Counted from the first letter of the stretch, positions 15,790-23,107 are shown. The stretch is DNA of 24,966 nucleotides from Phycisphaerales bacterium UBA2421 (GCA_002343075.1 DDRH01000053.1:23439-48404), one strand, 5' to 3'. Numbers and translations: made by a program. Notes: generated by a model not told the origin, from the letters alone.

Positions 15790-18012
15790 ATGGCCTCCAG
15801 AGAACAGGTGATGCCGCAGAAGAAGTTCACACAGGCGGAGTTTGGTCGCACGCTATGGCGGGCAGTAGCGTCCCCGCTGATGTTGCTTGCCGGCCATGCA
15901 ATACTACTTTCCATCCTGTTCTTTTATTGGCTAAGCGCCTCCGACCTCTCGCGGGAGGGAGAGCGGTCAATCGCGAAGATTTACGACGTCGAGCGCCTGC
16001 TGGTGAATATGGAGACAGGCTATCGAGGCTGGCTGCTGACAGGCGACCGCGATTTTCTCGATCCTTACCTGGCATCCCGTGAGAGCGTTCCGAAGGCGCT
16101 TGCACAATTGCACGCCCTGATCGGCGAGACGGCTGGGCAGGCAGATCGTATCAGTGAGTTGAATTCAGCATTTCTACGGTGGGAAGCGCTGCGCCCGTTT
16201 CCGGCGCCCACCACGCAAGGACTGAACGCGAGAAAGTCCGAAATGGACGTGATGCGGCGCATCTTGCGGGAAATGATGCTCACTGAGTCCAAGCACAAGA
16301 GCGAGCGCTACGACCTCGAGCGGCGTGCCGCGATGGTTGCCGCGGGAGGGGGAATTGGGGTGAGCCTGCTGCTGGCATTTGCGCTGGCGCTCATCAACCG
16401 CCGCACGGTGATTGACCTATCTCAGGCTTACCAGGGTGCCCTGGAGGATGAAACCGCCAGCAACAAGCAGTTTGTAGATCTTGCCGAAGCAGTGCCCCAG
16501 CTAATCTGGATAACCGATGGGGACGGGAAAGCCACCTTTTTTAACAGGCCCTGGTCTGAGTTTGCCGGTGCCGCGATGGAGGAAATGACGTCCAAAGGCT
16601 GGGAGAGTTGGCTGCATCCGGAGGATCAGCCTTCTGCCATCAAGCGATGGAATCACTCGCGCACCACAGGCGAAGCTTTCGAGAGCGAGTATCGGCTTCG
16701 CCGGGGCAGCGACGGGTCATACCGCTGGTTTTTGTGCCGTGCGGTTGGCGTGCGCGGAAAGGACGGCAAGAACGTTCGGTGGTTCGGTTCGTGCACAGAC
16801 ATCGAAAATCAGAAGCGGTCGCAGCAGGAACGAGAATCGCTGTTGGCAGCCGAGCGGCGGGCTCGGTCGGACCTGATCCGCGCCAGCCGGGTGAAAGACG
16901 AGTTTCTGGCGACGCTTTCCCATGAGTTGCGCACGCCGATGACAGCCATCCTCGGATGGGCCAGGCTGCTGCGCGATCCCAAGATGCGCGAGAAGAACCT
17001 CGAACGAGGAATCGAGGCTATCGATGCCAGCGCCAAGGCACAGGCGCGGCTGATTGAAGACCTGCTGGACATGAATCGGATTCTCACCGGTAAGCTCGCG
17101 CTGCAGCCGGAGTTGGTGGATTTCCGGGCGATCGTCCGCCAGGCGGTGACGGCGGTGCAGCCGGCGGCGAGCAACAAGCAGATTTCGCTCACAACCGAGC
17201 TTGACGATACAGAAGCAGCGTTTATCGAAGCCGACCCCGCCCGGCTGCAACAGGTTGTCTGGAATATACTTACCAACGCCGTGAAGTTTACCCCGGTCGG
17301 CGGAACGGTTGAGGTTCGCCTTCAATCCGAAGGCGGGTTCTTGCGATTGACCGTGAAAGACTCCGGCAGGGGCATTAAGCAGTCGTTTCTGCCGCACGTA
17401 TTCGAGCGATTTCGGCAGGCCGACGGTTCGACCACCCGCGAGTTTGGCGGGCTTGGGCTGGGCTTGGCCATTGTGCGTAGTCTGGTCGAAATGCACGGTG
17501 GAACGGTCGCCGCAGACAGCCCGGGCGAAGGTTTGGGCGCAACTTTCACCGTAGAACTGCCGTTGCGCACGGAGTCCACCTCTGAAGTGACGTCCGAAAA
17601 GCCGCGCGGGTCGATGGTCGATCGTGCCATTATCAAGGGAAAGCGCGTGCTGGCAGTCGATGACGATTTTGCGGCAGGTTCGATCATTCGCACAATTTTA
17701 GAGAGCGGCGGGGCAGAAGTGCAGGTGGTGCTTTCCGCCGCCGAAGCGCTCGCACTGCTGCGGCAGCAGGAGTTTGATCTCCTTTTGAGTGATATCGGAA
17801 TGCCCGAAATGGACGGCTACGGACTCCGCCGGGAAGTGAGCAAGCTTGAAGAAGCGGCAGGCAGGAAAATCCCCACTATGGCATTGACGGCCTTCGCGCG
17901 CGCTGAAGATCGGGCGCAAGCGCTTGCTGCGGGCTTTGATGCACATCTTGCCAAGCCGATCTATCCCAACGAGCTGCTGGCTGCAGTCGCGAAGCTGCTC
18001 GAATCTCGATGA
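15790..18012 (+). CDS. CHASE3-PAS hybrid sensor histidine kinase with receiver domain
   Basis: A 740-residue inner-membrane sensor. Order of parts: transmembrane helix (28-49); CHASE3 sensor domain (about 50-180) with the signature ETGYRGWLLTGD; second helix (182-202); PAS domain (about 228-340, with W-L-H-P-E-D and the C-terminal R-W-F-G-S-C-T-D-I); HisKA dimerisation domain with the phosphorylated His378 in SHELRTPM; HATPase domain (about 478-590) with NILTNAVKF, DSGRGI and GGLGLGLAI; and a receiver (about 615-735) with Asp668 in LLLSDIGMPEMDG. Phosphate may pass from His378 to Asp668 or to the single receiver encoded just upstream. The start is uncertain: ATG at 15790 is chosen, ATG at 15811 and a TTG inside the upstream gene are alternatives. 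The signal is unknown. Confidence 0.93.
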   Translation: MASREQVMPQKKFTQAEFGRTLWRAVASPLMLLAGHAILLSILFFYWLSASDLSREGERSIAKIYDVERLLVNMETGYRGWLLTGDRDFLDPYLASRESVPKALAQLHALIGETAGQADRISELNSAFLRWEALRPFPAPTTQGLNARKSEMDVMRRILREMMLTESKHKSERYDLERRAAMVAAGGGIGVSLLLAFALALINRRTVIDLSQAYQGALEDETASNKQFVDLAEAVPQLIWITDGDGKATFFNRPWSEFAGAAMEEMTSKGWESWLHPEDQPSAIKRWNHSRTTGEAFESEYRLRRGSDGSYRWFLCRAVGVRGKDGKNVRWFGSCTDIENQKRSQQERESLLAAERRARSDLIRASRVKDEFLATLSHELRTPMTAILGWARLLRDPKMREKNLERGIEAIDASAKAQARLIEDLLDMNRILTGKLALQPELVDFRAIVRQAVTAVQPAASNKQISLTTELDDTEAAFIEADPARLQQVVWNILTNAVKFTPVGGTVEVRLQSEGGFLRLTVKDSGRGIKQSFLPHVFERFRQADGSTTREFGGLGLGLAIVRSLVEMHGGTVAADSPGEGLGATFTVELPLRTESTSEVTSEKPRGSMVDRAIIKGKRVLAVDDDFAAGSIIRTILESGGAEVQVVLSAAEALALLRQQEFDLLLSDIGMPEMDGYGLRREVSKLEEAAGRKIPTMALTAFARAEDRAQALAAGFDAHLAKPIYPNELLAAVAKLLESR

Positions 18013-18151
18013 CAGCCCGTGCTCATTGCCGCGGGTCGGGAATTCCCCGATGCGTCCCTCAGCCGTGTCCCCGAAAACAGTCTTGGCAAGATTCCCGATA
18101 CAAATGGGGTAGTGCTGTTTTCTATATTCCGGCCTGTTCGGTGGAGTTGTT

Positions 18152-18204
18152 GGCTGCCGGCGGCGATGTGTTGTGGCAGCCGAGGTGGCTGCCGCAGTCG
18201 CCGC
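18152..18204 (+). promoter_or_regulatory. Two-tier, alternately pairing hairpin in the entericidin-like leader
   Basis: Outer arms GCGGCGA (18160-18166) and TCGCCGC (18198-18204) enclose an inner stem GGCAGCC (18175-18181)/GGCTGCC (18187-18193) with a 5-base loop. A second copy of GGCTGCC lies upstream at 18152-18158 and could pair with the same GGCAGCC instead. The structure ends 38 bases before the small lipoprotein start. There is no U-tract, so it is not a simple terminator. Within 18013-18151 I see only a short TCGGG/CCCGA repeat near 18047-18061. Confidence 0.45.
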
Positions 18205-18242
18205 TATGAGTCCAGCGGACGCCGAACGGTTTGGAGTCCACC

Positions 18243-18392
18243 ATGCTCAGTTTCAAGTCAATCATCCGTCTCGCGCTTGTTGCGATCGTGGCTGGCGTGG
18301 GTCTGACACAGTCTCTGGCGTGCAATACAACTGAAGGCGCCGGCAAGGACCTCGAGAGGGCCGGGGAGAAGATTCAGGACGCTGCAAACTGA
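18243..18392 (+). CDS. Entericidin-like small lipoprotein
   Basis: A 49-residue protein with a hydrophobic signal sequence (IIRLALVAIVAGVGLTQ, 7-23) and Cys27 followed by the family motif CNTTEGAGKDLERAGEKIQDAA. This is the entericidin (EcnA/EcnB) pattern: a tiny cell-envelope lipoprotein, in enterobacteria connected with stationary-phase and osmotic stress. The -3 residue before Cys27 is Ser rather than the usual Leu, a slightly unusual lipobox. The ATG follows GGAG-TCCACC. It comes shortly before a DUF1328 gene, and both may be one transcript. The role as toxin or antidote is not supported by a visible partner. Confidence 0.85.
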   Translation: MLSFKSIIRLALVAIVAGVGLTQSLACNTTEGAGKDLERAGEKIQDAAN

Positions 18393-18423
18393 AACGGCAT
18401 TTTTGAAAGGAAATCAGTTGGTC

Positions 18424-18588
18424 ATGCTGCACTGGTCTGCTGTGTTTCTGGGTGTTTCTACGCTGGCTGCAATCGTGGGCCTCAGTGGCGTCGACGGAAC
18501 AGCGGCCACTCTGGCGAGGATGCTGTTTGCCGTTTCCGCAGCGTTGTTTGTGGTGTGTGTGTTTGTCTCCGCAGCGCGTAAGGGTTGA
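18424..18588 (+). CDS. DUF1328 family small membrane protein
   Basis: A 54-residue protein with two predicted transmembrane helices (about 3-22 and 30-49). MLHWSAVFLGVSTLAAIVG and ARMLFAVSAALFVVCVFVS follow the DUF1328 pattern (ML-x-W, FG-like turn, A-x-x-L-F-x-x-F), but the GFGG turn is changed to GLSG. The function of the family is unknown; it is common in clusters of stress-induced membrane proteins. The preferred start is ATG 18424; a TTG at 18418 sits better relative to the AGGA at 18408-18411 and would add two residues. A second, more typical DUF1328 gene is at 21836. Confidence 0.8.
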   Translation: MLHWSAVFLGVSTLAAIVGLSGVDGTAATLARMLFAVSAALFVVCVFVSAARKG

Positions 18589-18648
18589 GCGCGCCGCTGC
18601 GCGACATGAGCAGGCGCCGCCGCAGTACCAGCAGGATCACCGCACTCT

Positions 18649-18684
18649 CCCCGCCGGTCGGGCACCATCGCTCTTCCGGCGGGG
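18649..18684. terminator. Probable bidirectional terminator between convergent genes
   Basis: A perfect 9-bp inverted repeat CCCCGCCGG (18649-18657) and CCGGCGGGG (18676-18684) with an 18-base loop lies between the DUF1328 gene and the convergent kinase-receiver gene. The flanks lack a long T-run (TCTATGTTT on the right), so strength is uncertain. The surrounding 18589-18791 contains no gene that I can support. Confidence 0.55.
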
Positions 18685-18791
18685 TCTATGTTTACACCGG
18701 TTGGGTTGGGTGGGCAGACCCGCCGAGAGCCTGAGTCTGACAGTCGCTTTCGAGGAGCCGTCCCCTACAAATCTGTTCGTCAGGAGAATGG

Positions 18792-20324
18792 CTACAAGAG
18801 CTTCCGCAGTATCTCCAGAAGCGCGTCCGAAGCTTCTGCCTTGGTAACGTAGGCCACCGCTCCGGCGGCGCTCATGGTTTCGGCCATGTCCTCCTGCTGG
18901 TGCATGGAGAGTCCCACGATCCGCACATTGGGGTTTTCGCGCGAGATGATCCGCGCCGCTTCAACGCCGCTGAGTTTTGGCATGTTAATGTCAAGCAGGA
19001 CGATGTCGGGAAGAAGCTGCCGAGCCAGTTCCACCGCCTGTTCGCCGTCGGCGGCTTCGGCGACGACCGTCAGGCGTGGCTCTTGTTTCATCAGCGCGAC
19101 GAGGCCCTCCCGGAAGATCGCATGATCGTCGGCGACCAAAACGCGAGCCGGGCCATTCCGGGGCGTGAAATCACGCCGGAGCAAATGCGTGGCCGCCGAC
19201 GTGGGTTGCACGGTCGGCTGCAGGGTTGTCACTCGAATCTCCGCGGGAACGATCGCTCGCACGCGCGTACCCTGGCCGGGCGTTGATTCGACTCGGAGAT
19301 CGCCCCCAAGAAACTGCAGGCGTTCGCGCAGTTCCAGCATGCCCAGTCGACTGTGATCGATTTGGCCGGATCGATCGATCATGAGGCCGACATCAAACCC
19401 CTTCCCCTCATCAGAAACCGAGACTTGAATCTGCCCGTTGGGGAGCAGGGTTGTCTCGACGCGGGCGTGATCGGTCTCTGCGTGGGTGACAACGTTTTCC
19501 AACAGTTCGCGGATTGCTTCATACAACAGCACGCGAATTTGCTCTGTTGCCGGCTCGGCATCGGGATGCGCATCGACGACTACGCGTAAACCCCGGCGTG
19601 TCTGGAAGTTACGCGCCAGTGCATCGAGCGCCGCGTGAAGCCCCGCATCGTACAGAAGGGGTGGACACAGCTCGATCGTCAGCGCACGCGATTCGGCGAT
19701 GGCAGCCTCGAGAAGGCCCTCTATCTGCTGCACGCCCGCCTGTACAGATGGCTCCTGTGCCGCACGGCGGACCATGCCGGCCTTCAGTTTTGCAGCGGAG
19801 AGCAGTTGCTGAAAATGGTCGTGCAGAATCCCGGCCAGCCGTTTGCGCTCTCGGGCTTCGGCGTCGGCCAGGGCCAGCGCGAGATACCGAAGTTGATCGC
19901 TTCGTGCTTCGGCCCTGGCGGTGCGCTCGGCGATGCGCTGCTCGACCGCGACCTTGCTTCGTTCCTGCTCAATTGCGTCGCGCCAGTGCGCTACGACGCG
20001 GTCTTTGATCCAAAACCCCTGCATCATCAGCCGCCGGGGCGATTCTGTGGCCGATCCCTCTACATCGAACTCGTCATTAAACGTACCGCCGGAATCGGCA
20101 AGCCTTGAGAAGCACTTGAACAGTCGGGAGTCGGCCAGCGACGGCGCAACCGCCAGAAGCCCTTTCCCCGCAACCTCACCACACTTATCCTCATCCGCGG
20201 CGACACTGAGGAAGTCGATGCGGAAATCGACAGTCGTTCCTGCCGAATCGCGCATCGGTGTGAACAGCCCAAATCGCTCCGAGGAGGGGTCAACCGACGA
20301 AGAAAATAGTGCACGCGGAACCAT
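18792..20324 (-). CDS. Soluble PAS-histidine kinase (HisKA_3) fused to a NarL-type receiver
   Basis: A 510-residue cytoplasmic protein without transmembrane segments. Residues about 16-118 look like a divergent PAS domain (RDSAGTTVDFRIDFLSV). A coiled coil (about 118-160) leads to a HisKA_3 domain with ERKRLAGILHDHFQQLL and phospho-acceptor His168, then a HATPase with Asn277 (ELLENVVTHAE), DEGKGF (Asp305) and RLGMLELRERLQFLGG, as in the NarX/DegS kinases. A receiver (about 393-510) has Asp399-Asp400 and phosphoacceptor Asp445 in IVLLDINMPKLSG and resembles NarL receivers, but the protein ends where the LuxR-type helix-turn-helix would begin. It starts 27 bp after the NarL-type regulator gene, the likely partner. 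Confidence 0.9.
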   Translation of the reverse strand: MVPRALFSSSVDPSSERFGLFTPMRDSAGTTVDFRIDFLSVAADEDKCGEVAGKGLLAVAPSLADSRLFKCFSRLADSGGTFNDEFDVEGSATESPRRLMMQGFWIKDRVVAHWRDAIEQERSKVAVEQRIAERTARAEARSDQLRYLALALADAEARERKRLAGILHDHFQQLLSAAKLKAGMVRRAAQEPSVQAGVQQIEGLLEAAIAESRALTIELCPPLLYDAGLHAALDALARNFQTRRGLRVVVDAHPDAEPATEQIRVLLYEAIRELLENVVTHAETDHARVETTLLPNGQIQVSVSDEGKGFDVGLMIDRSGQIDHSRLGMLELRERLQFLGGDLRVESTPGQGTRVRAIVPAEIRVTTLQPTVQPTSAATHLLRRDFTPRNGPARVLVADDHAIFREGLVALMKQEPRLTVVAEAADGEQAVELARQLLPDIVLLDINMPKLSGVEAARIISRENPNVRIVGLSMHQQEDMAETMSAAGAVAYVTKAEASDALLEILRKLL

Positions 20325-20351
20325 GCCAACTCGTTCACATACTGCCCGGCG

Positions 20352-21053
20352 CTACGACGACTTGCTTAGCGACCACTCGATCGCGTAGCGAAGCAGTTCC
20401 TGGCCATTGCCGAGGTCGAGCTTCTGCTTCAGGTGTTCGCGATAAGTCTCGATCGTCTTCACACTCAGGCAGAGTTTGTCGGCAATCTGCGATGTGGATG
20501 AGCCCTGACCCAGCAGTTCGAGCACCTCAAGTTCGCGGTCGCTGAGCTTGTCAATGGGAGAAGCCGTCACGGCAGCGCCCCCGCCGGCGCCGACCATCTT
20601 GCCGAGCAGGCGATTGCTCATTGCCTCGCTGAGGTAAATCTTTCCCTTGAGAATCGCCCGAATCGCTTCGATCAGTGCCTCGGGTGCCGACTGCTTCATC
20701 ACATATCCCTTGGCGCCGGCGCGAAGGGCACGCTCGGCATAAATCGATTCATCATGCATCGAGTAGGCGAGGATCGGCAACGACTCCCACCGGGCGTTGA
20801 AGTTCTTCATCAGCTCAATGCCGTTATTGCCGTTGAGCGAGACATCGACGATCACCAGGTTGGGCCTGGAAGCACTGGCGGCGGCCATGGCTTCCTGCAT
20901 GGTGCTTGCTTCGGCGCAGACCGATAGATCGGCCTCGGCATTGATCACTTCAGCGATGCCTCGACGGACGATCGGATGATCGTCAACGAGCATCACAGTC
21001 GTCTTGTTCTTTCCTGAACTTCGCACGGTTGCGTTGGCTGGAGTGGCTGGCAT
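20352..21053 (-). CDS. NarL/FixJ-type (LuxR-family) response regulator
   Basis: A 233-residue transcription factor. The N-terminal receiver has Asp24-Asp25 (VMLVDDHPIVRRG) and phosphoacceptor Asp70 (LVIVDVSLNGNNG); the usual Met-Pro after the Asp is replaced by Ser-Leu-Asn. The C-terminal LuxR helix-turn-helix is clear: LSDRELEVLELLGQG, SQIADKLCLSVKTIETYREHLKQKL (about 168-220). It has a good ribosome site (AGGAGA, four bases before ATG) and is the first gene of a two-gene operon with the kinase-receiver fusion. It is divergent from the DUF2383 gene, so the shared 189-bp intergenic region may be a target. Confidence 0.94.
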   Translation of the reverse strand: MPATPANATVRSSGKNKTTVMLVDDHPIVRRGIAEVINAEADLSVCAEASTMQEAMAAASASRPNLVIVDVSLNGNNGIELMKNFNARWESLPILAYSMHDESIYAERALRAGAKGYVMKQSAPEALIEAIRAILKGKIYLSEAMSNRLLGKMVGAGGGAAVTASPIDKLSDRELEVLELLGQGSSTSQIADKLCLSVKTIETYREHLKQKLDLGNGQELLRYAIEWSLSKSS

Positions 21054-21175
21054 AGGGTCTCCTGTCTATTGTCTTGGCTACTGCACCGGAGGATTCTAGT
21101 TCAGAAAAATCTCATAGGGGGATCGGTGCATCCCTGATATTTGCCAAGATTCAGTCGTCGTAAAGTCCTGCTCGT

Positions 21176-21217
21176 TCAAGTCAAGCCGGATGCGACAGGC
21201 GTCGCAGCAAGACTTGA
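21176..21217 (+). promoter_or_regulatory. Two-tier hairpin in the DUF2383 gene leader
   Basis: Outer arms TCAAGTC (21176-21182) and GACTTGA (21211-21217) enclose an inner stem TGCGAC/GTCGCA (21191-21196 and 21201-21206) with an AGGC loop. It lies 25 bases before the start codon in the 189-bp gap between the divergent regulator operon and this gene. It could act as a leader RNA structure or as a protein site. No gene is seen in 21054-21242. Confidence 0.4.
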
Positions 21218-21242
21218 GGCTGTTTAGCAAAGGTAGGCTACC

Positions 21243-21701
21243 ATGACGGCAACGCAAACCCATGAAATTGCTTCGACCCTCAATAACCTCGTCCAGACCT
21301 GCCTCGACGGGCAGGAAGGCTTCGAGACCGCCGGCAAGGCGGTCGATGACAACGCGCTTCAGAGCGAACTCATGAGCTTCAGTGCCCAGCGGCGCGATTT
21401 TGCGACTGACCTGCAGAACCTGGTCGCATCGCTCGGTGAAAGCCCCAAGGAATCGGGCAGTGTCTCGGCGGCGCTGCACCGTGGGTGGATCAACCTGAAA
21501 ACCGCGGTATCGAGCAAGGACCGCTACGCTGTGCTCGCCGAGTGCGAACGCGGTGAAGACTCCGCAGTCGAGACTTATCGCAAGGCGTTGGAATCCAACC
21601 TGCCCGGCGAGTATGCCACGACTATTCGCACGCAGTATGACTCGGTCAAGCGAACGCACGACCGGGTCAAGGCGATGCGCGATGCGAGCAAGCCGTCTTA
21701 G
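21243..21701 (+). CDS. DUF2383 (PA2169-type) four-helix-bundle protein
   Basis: A 152-residue, largely helical, soluble protein of the ferritin-like PA2169/DUF2383 family. Visible matches are LNNLVQTCLDGQEGFETAGKAV at the start, the central HRGWINLKTAVSSKD (79-93) and ECERGEDSAVETYRKAL (100-116), followed by a last helix with IRTQYDSVKRTHDRVKAM. The glutamates in the E-R-G-E-D segment resemble ferritin-type metal ligands, but no metal has been shown by the sequence itself. Length is usual for the family. Function is unknown; such genes often lie next to small stress-type membrane proteins, as here. The start follows AAAGGTAGG. Confidence 0.88.
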   Translation: MTATQTHEIASTLNNLVQTCLDGQEGFETAGKAVDDNALQSELMSFSAQRRDFATDLQNLVASLGESPKESGSVSAALHRGWINLKTAVSSKDRYAVLAECERGEDSAVETYRKALESNLPGEYATTIRTQYDSVKRTHDRVKAMRDASKPS

Positions 21702-21715
21702 CGTTCGTTTCAGAT

Positions 21716-21801
21716 GACCCTGACCGGGCCGCCTGTTCGTACGCGCTGGCAGTTTGTATCGCCGGCATCCCCGTCACGGCAGGCGGCCCACCCTGAGGGT
21801 C
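21716..21801 (+). promoter_or_regulatory. Large stem-loop upstream of the second DUF1328 gene
   Basis: A perfect 10-bp inverted repeat GGGCCGCCTG (21726-21735)/CAGGCGGCCC (21780-21789) is flanked by an outer 6-bp pair GACCCT (21716-21721)/AGGGTC (21796-21801), enclosing 44 bases. A competing small hairpin ACCCTGAGGGT lies at 21790-21800. It starts 14 bases after the DUF2383 stop and ends 34 bases before the next ATG. There is no T-run, although CTCGTTGTTG follows; it could reduce read-through, protect RNA ends or regulate. Confidence 0.5.
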
Positions 21802-21835
21802 TCGTTGTTGAACCAACTTCTTTTTGGAGGCCACC

Positions 21836-22015
21836 ATGTTGTATTGGACCGTGATATTCCTCGTTGTCGCGATCATTGCGGCGGTGTTTGGCTTCGGCGG
21901 CATTGCAGCCAGCGCCGCGGGCATTGCCAAGATTCTCTTCGCGATCTTTCTCATTCTCTTCGTGATCTCACTGATCATGCAACTGCTCGGCGGCCGTGGT
22001 ACGCCGCCGCTGTAG
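21836..22015 (+). CDS. DUF1328 family small membrane protein (typical)
   Basis: A 59-residue inner-membrane protein with two helices (about 3-22 and 31-51). The sequence [20 protein letters not shown], then [19 protein letters not shown], is an almost canonical DUF1328 (YtjA-like) protein. The role is unknown. The ATG is preceded by TTGGAGG and CCACC, which fixes the start. It is followed 68 bp later by the DUF883 gene in the same direction. Confidence 0.9.
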   Translation: MLYWTVIFLVVAIIAAVFGFGGIAASAAGIAKILFAIFLILFVISLIMQLLGGRGTPPL

Positions 22016-22083
22016 GAGCAATGACGCATTTCTCCGTCTTAGCTGTTTTGTTGTCAGTCACTTTTAAGAAAAGGAGTGCCACC

Positions 22084-22425
22084 ATGAGTAACACAATGGA
22101 TCGAGTCGTAGACAAAGTGAAAGAAGCAAGCCCCAACATGCACGGCGAGCTTGAGAGCCTCAAGAGCAGCTTTGGACAGCTTCGAGGCGACGTGATGGAT
22201 CTTCTCAGCCACGCGTTTGGCGTCGGTCGGGAGGGTGCCGGAGCTGCCAAAGAAGGCGCGTCCGAAGCCATGGAAGCATTGAAGGATCGTATGAAAGACC
22301 TCAAGGCCCGCGGTTCGGATGGCGTGAGTGCTGTTGAGAAGAAGATTGAGGAGAATCCGATTCCCGCTGCGCTGATTGCCTTTGGCGTGGGCTATGTGCT
22401 CGCCAAGTTTCTCACGCGGAGGTAA
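22084..22425 (+). CDS. DUF883 (ElaB/YqjD-like) membrane-anchored helical protein
   Basis: A 113-residue protein: a long amphipathic, coiled-coil-like region (1-90, with ELESLKSSFGQLRGDVMDLL) and one C-terminal helix (93-110, PIPAALIAFGVGYVLAKFL) ending in TRR. This is the layout of ElaB/YqjD proteins, which sit in the inner membrane by their C-terminus and in E. coli bind ribosomes in stationary phase. The open frame extends upstream, but the start is set by AAAAGGAG-TGCCACC before ATG 22084. The next gene begins six bases after the stop, with a ribosome site within this gene's last codons, so the two are coupled. Confidence 0.88.
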   Translation: MSNTMDRVVDKVKEASPNMHGELESLKSSFGQLRGDVMDLLSHAFGVGREGAGAAKEGASEAMEALKDRMKDLKARGSDGVSAVEKKIEENPIPAALIAFGVGYVLAKFLTRR

Positions 22426-22430
22426 CGAAC

Positions 22431-22706
22431 GTGGAAGCGTTGGCTCACCTGCTGGTAGCAACGGTTGATTTGTTCGAGGCCGAGGGTCGAACGCTGCGTC
22501 GGCAGCTCATGCGGCTTGCGCTGGCGATCTCCCTCATCGTCGTGGCTGCGCTGCTTGTACTGTTCGGCCTCGGCTTCGTCCTCTACGGGTTGTTTCAGTT
22601 TCTGGCCCAGCAGATGTCGGAGCATTGGGCTGCAGTGTTGTTTGGAGTTGTAACTCTGGGCCTGGCAGGAGGTTTCGCATGGACGGCGCGTCGCCTGACA
22701 CGGTAG
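22431..22706 (+). CDS. YqjE/holin-superfamily-like small membrane protein
   Basis: A 91-residue protein with two transmembrane helices (about 28-57 and 66-85) after an amphipathic start EALAHLLVATVDLFEAEGRTLRRQLMRLALA. This resembles the Actinobacterial phage holin X / YqjE family, whose chromosomal members accompany DUF883 genes, so it is not evidence of a phage. It uses GTG as start, with CGGAGG eight bases upstream inside the DUF883 gene. Its last 28 bases overlap the next gene. Its function in the membrane is unknown. Confidence 0.82.
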   Translation: MEALAHLLVATVDLFEAEGRTLRRQLMRLALAISLIVVAALLVLFGLGFVLYGLFQFLAQQMSEHWAAVLFGVVTLGLAGGFAWTARRLTR

Positions 22707-23107
22707 CCATCCCGGGCCGATTCAGAACCATCGCCAAGGAGTCTGACGAGTCGATCGATCTGCCGCTGCACAAGCGGCAGTTGATTGACGCGGCGCGGTC
22801 GATTGATCCATTGAAACCCCTGCGACGACACCCTGTGCTGACCGTTGCGGCGGCGGCGGTGCTTGGCGTGGTGGCAGCTTCGCCCGCCGCCGCCCGCTCA
22901 GTGCGCGCGGCGACGAGGCCGACAGTTATGCGCCAGCTTTCGCGGTTGATCAGCTCGAACATCGGGCAATTGATCATTCTCGGTCGCACTGCGGCCGAGG
23001 TGATGAAGCATCGATCCGCAGGCACCAACGATTCCACATCGACAGCAGACGGCGGCCAGTCAGTAGATGGTCCTTCGGGCACGCCGGCAAAATCAGTTGG
23101 GGGTTAG
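22679..23107 (+). CDS. Hypothetical single-pass membrane protein following the YqjE-like gene
   Basis: A 142-residue protein I do not recognise. Residues 1-50 are charged and hydrophilic, 52-72 (PVLTVAAAAVLGVVAASPAA) form one hydrophobic helix rich in alanine, 84-103 are a weaker hydrophobic or amphipathic stretch, and the tail (113-142) is Ser/Thr/Gly-rich and probably unstructured. A strong GCAGGAGG six bases before ATG 22679 fixes the start inside the previous gene (28-base overlap). Its place matches that of YqjK, the third member of the E. coli yqjD-yqjE-yqjK set, but similarity is not evident by eye. Confidence 0.75.
   Translation: MDGASPDTVAIPGRFRTIAKESDESIDLPLHKRQLIDAARSIDPLKPLRRHPVLTVAAAAVLGVVAASPAAARSVRAATRPTVMRQLSRLISSNIGQLIILGRTAAEVMKHRSAGTNDSTSTADGGQSVDGPSGTPAKSVGG

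Noticed and set aside
16717..17496. A 259-codon minus-strand open frame inside the hybrid kinase gene
   Set aside because: It is antisense to the PAS, HisKA and HATPase motifs and has no recognisable domain of its own.
21754..22425. A long upstream extension of the DUF883 gene to 21754
   Set aside because: It would overlap the whole DUF1328 gene, has a basic nonsense-like N-terminus and ignores the strong ribosome site before ATG 22084.
22431..22706. Phage holin suggesting a prophage
   Set aside because: No other phage gene is present, and chromosomal YqjE-type relatives next to DUF883 genes are well known.
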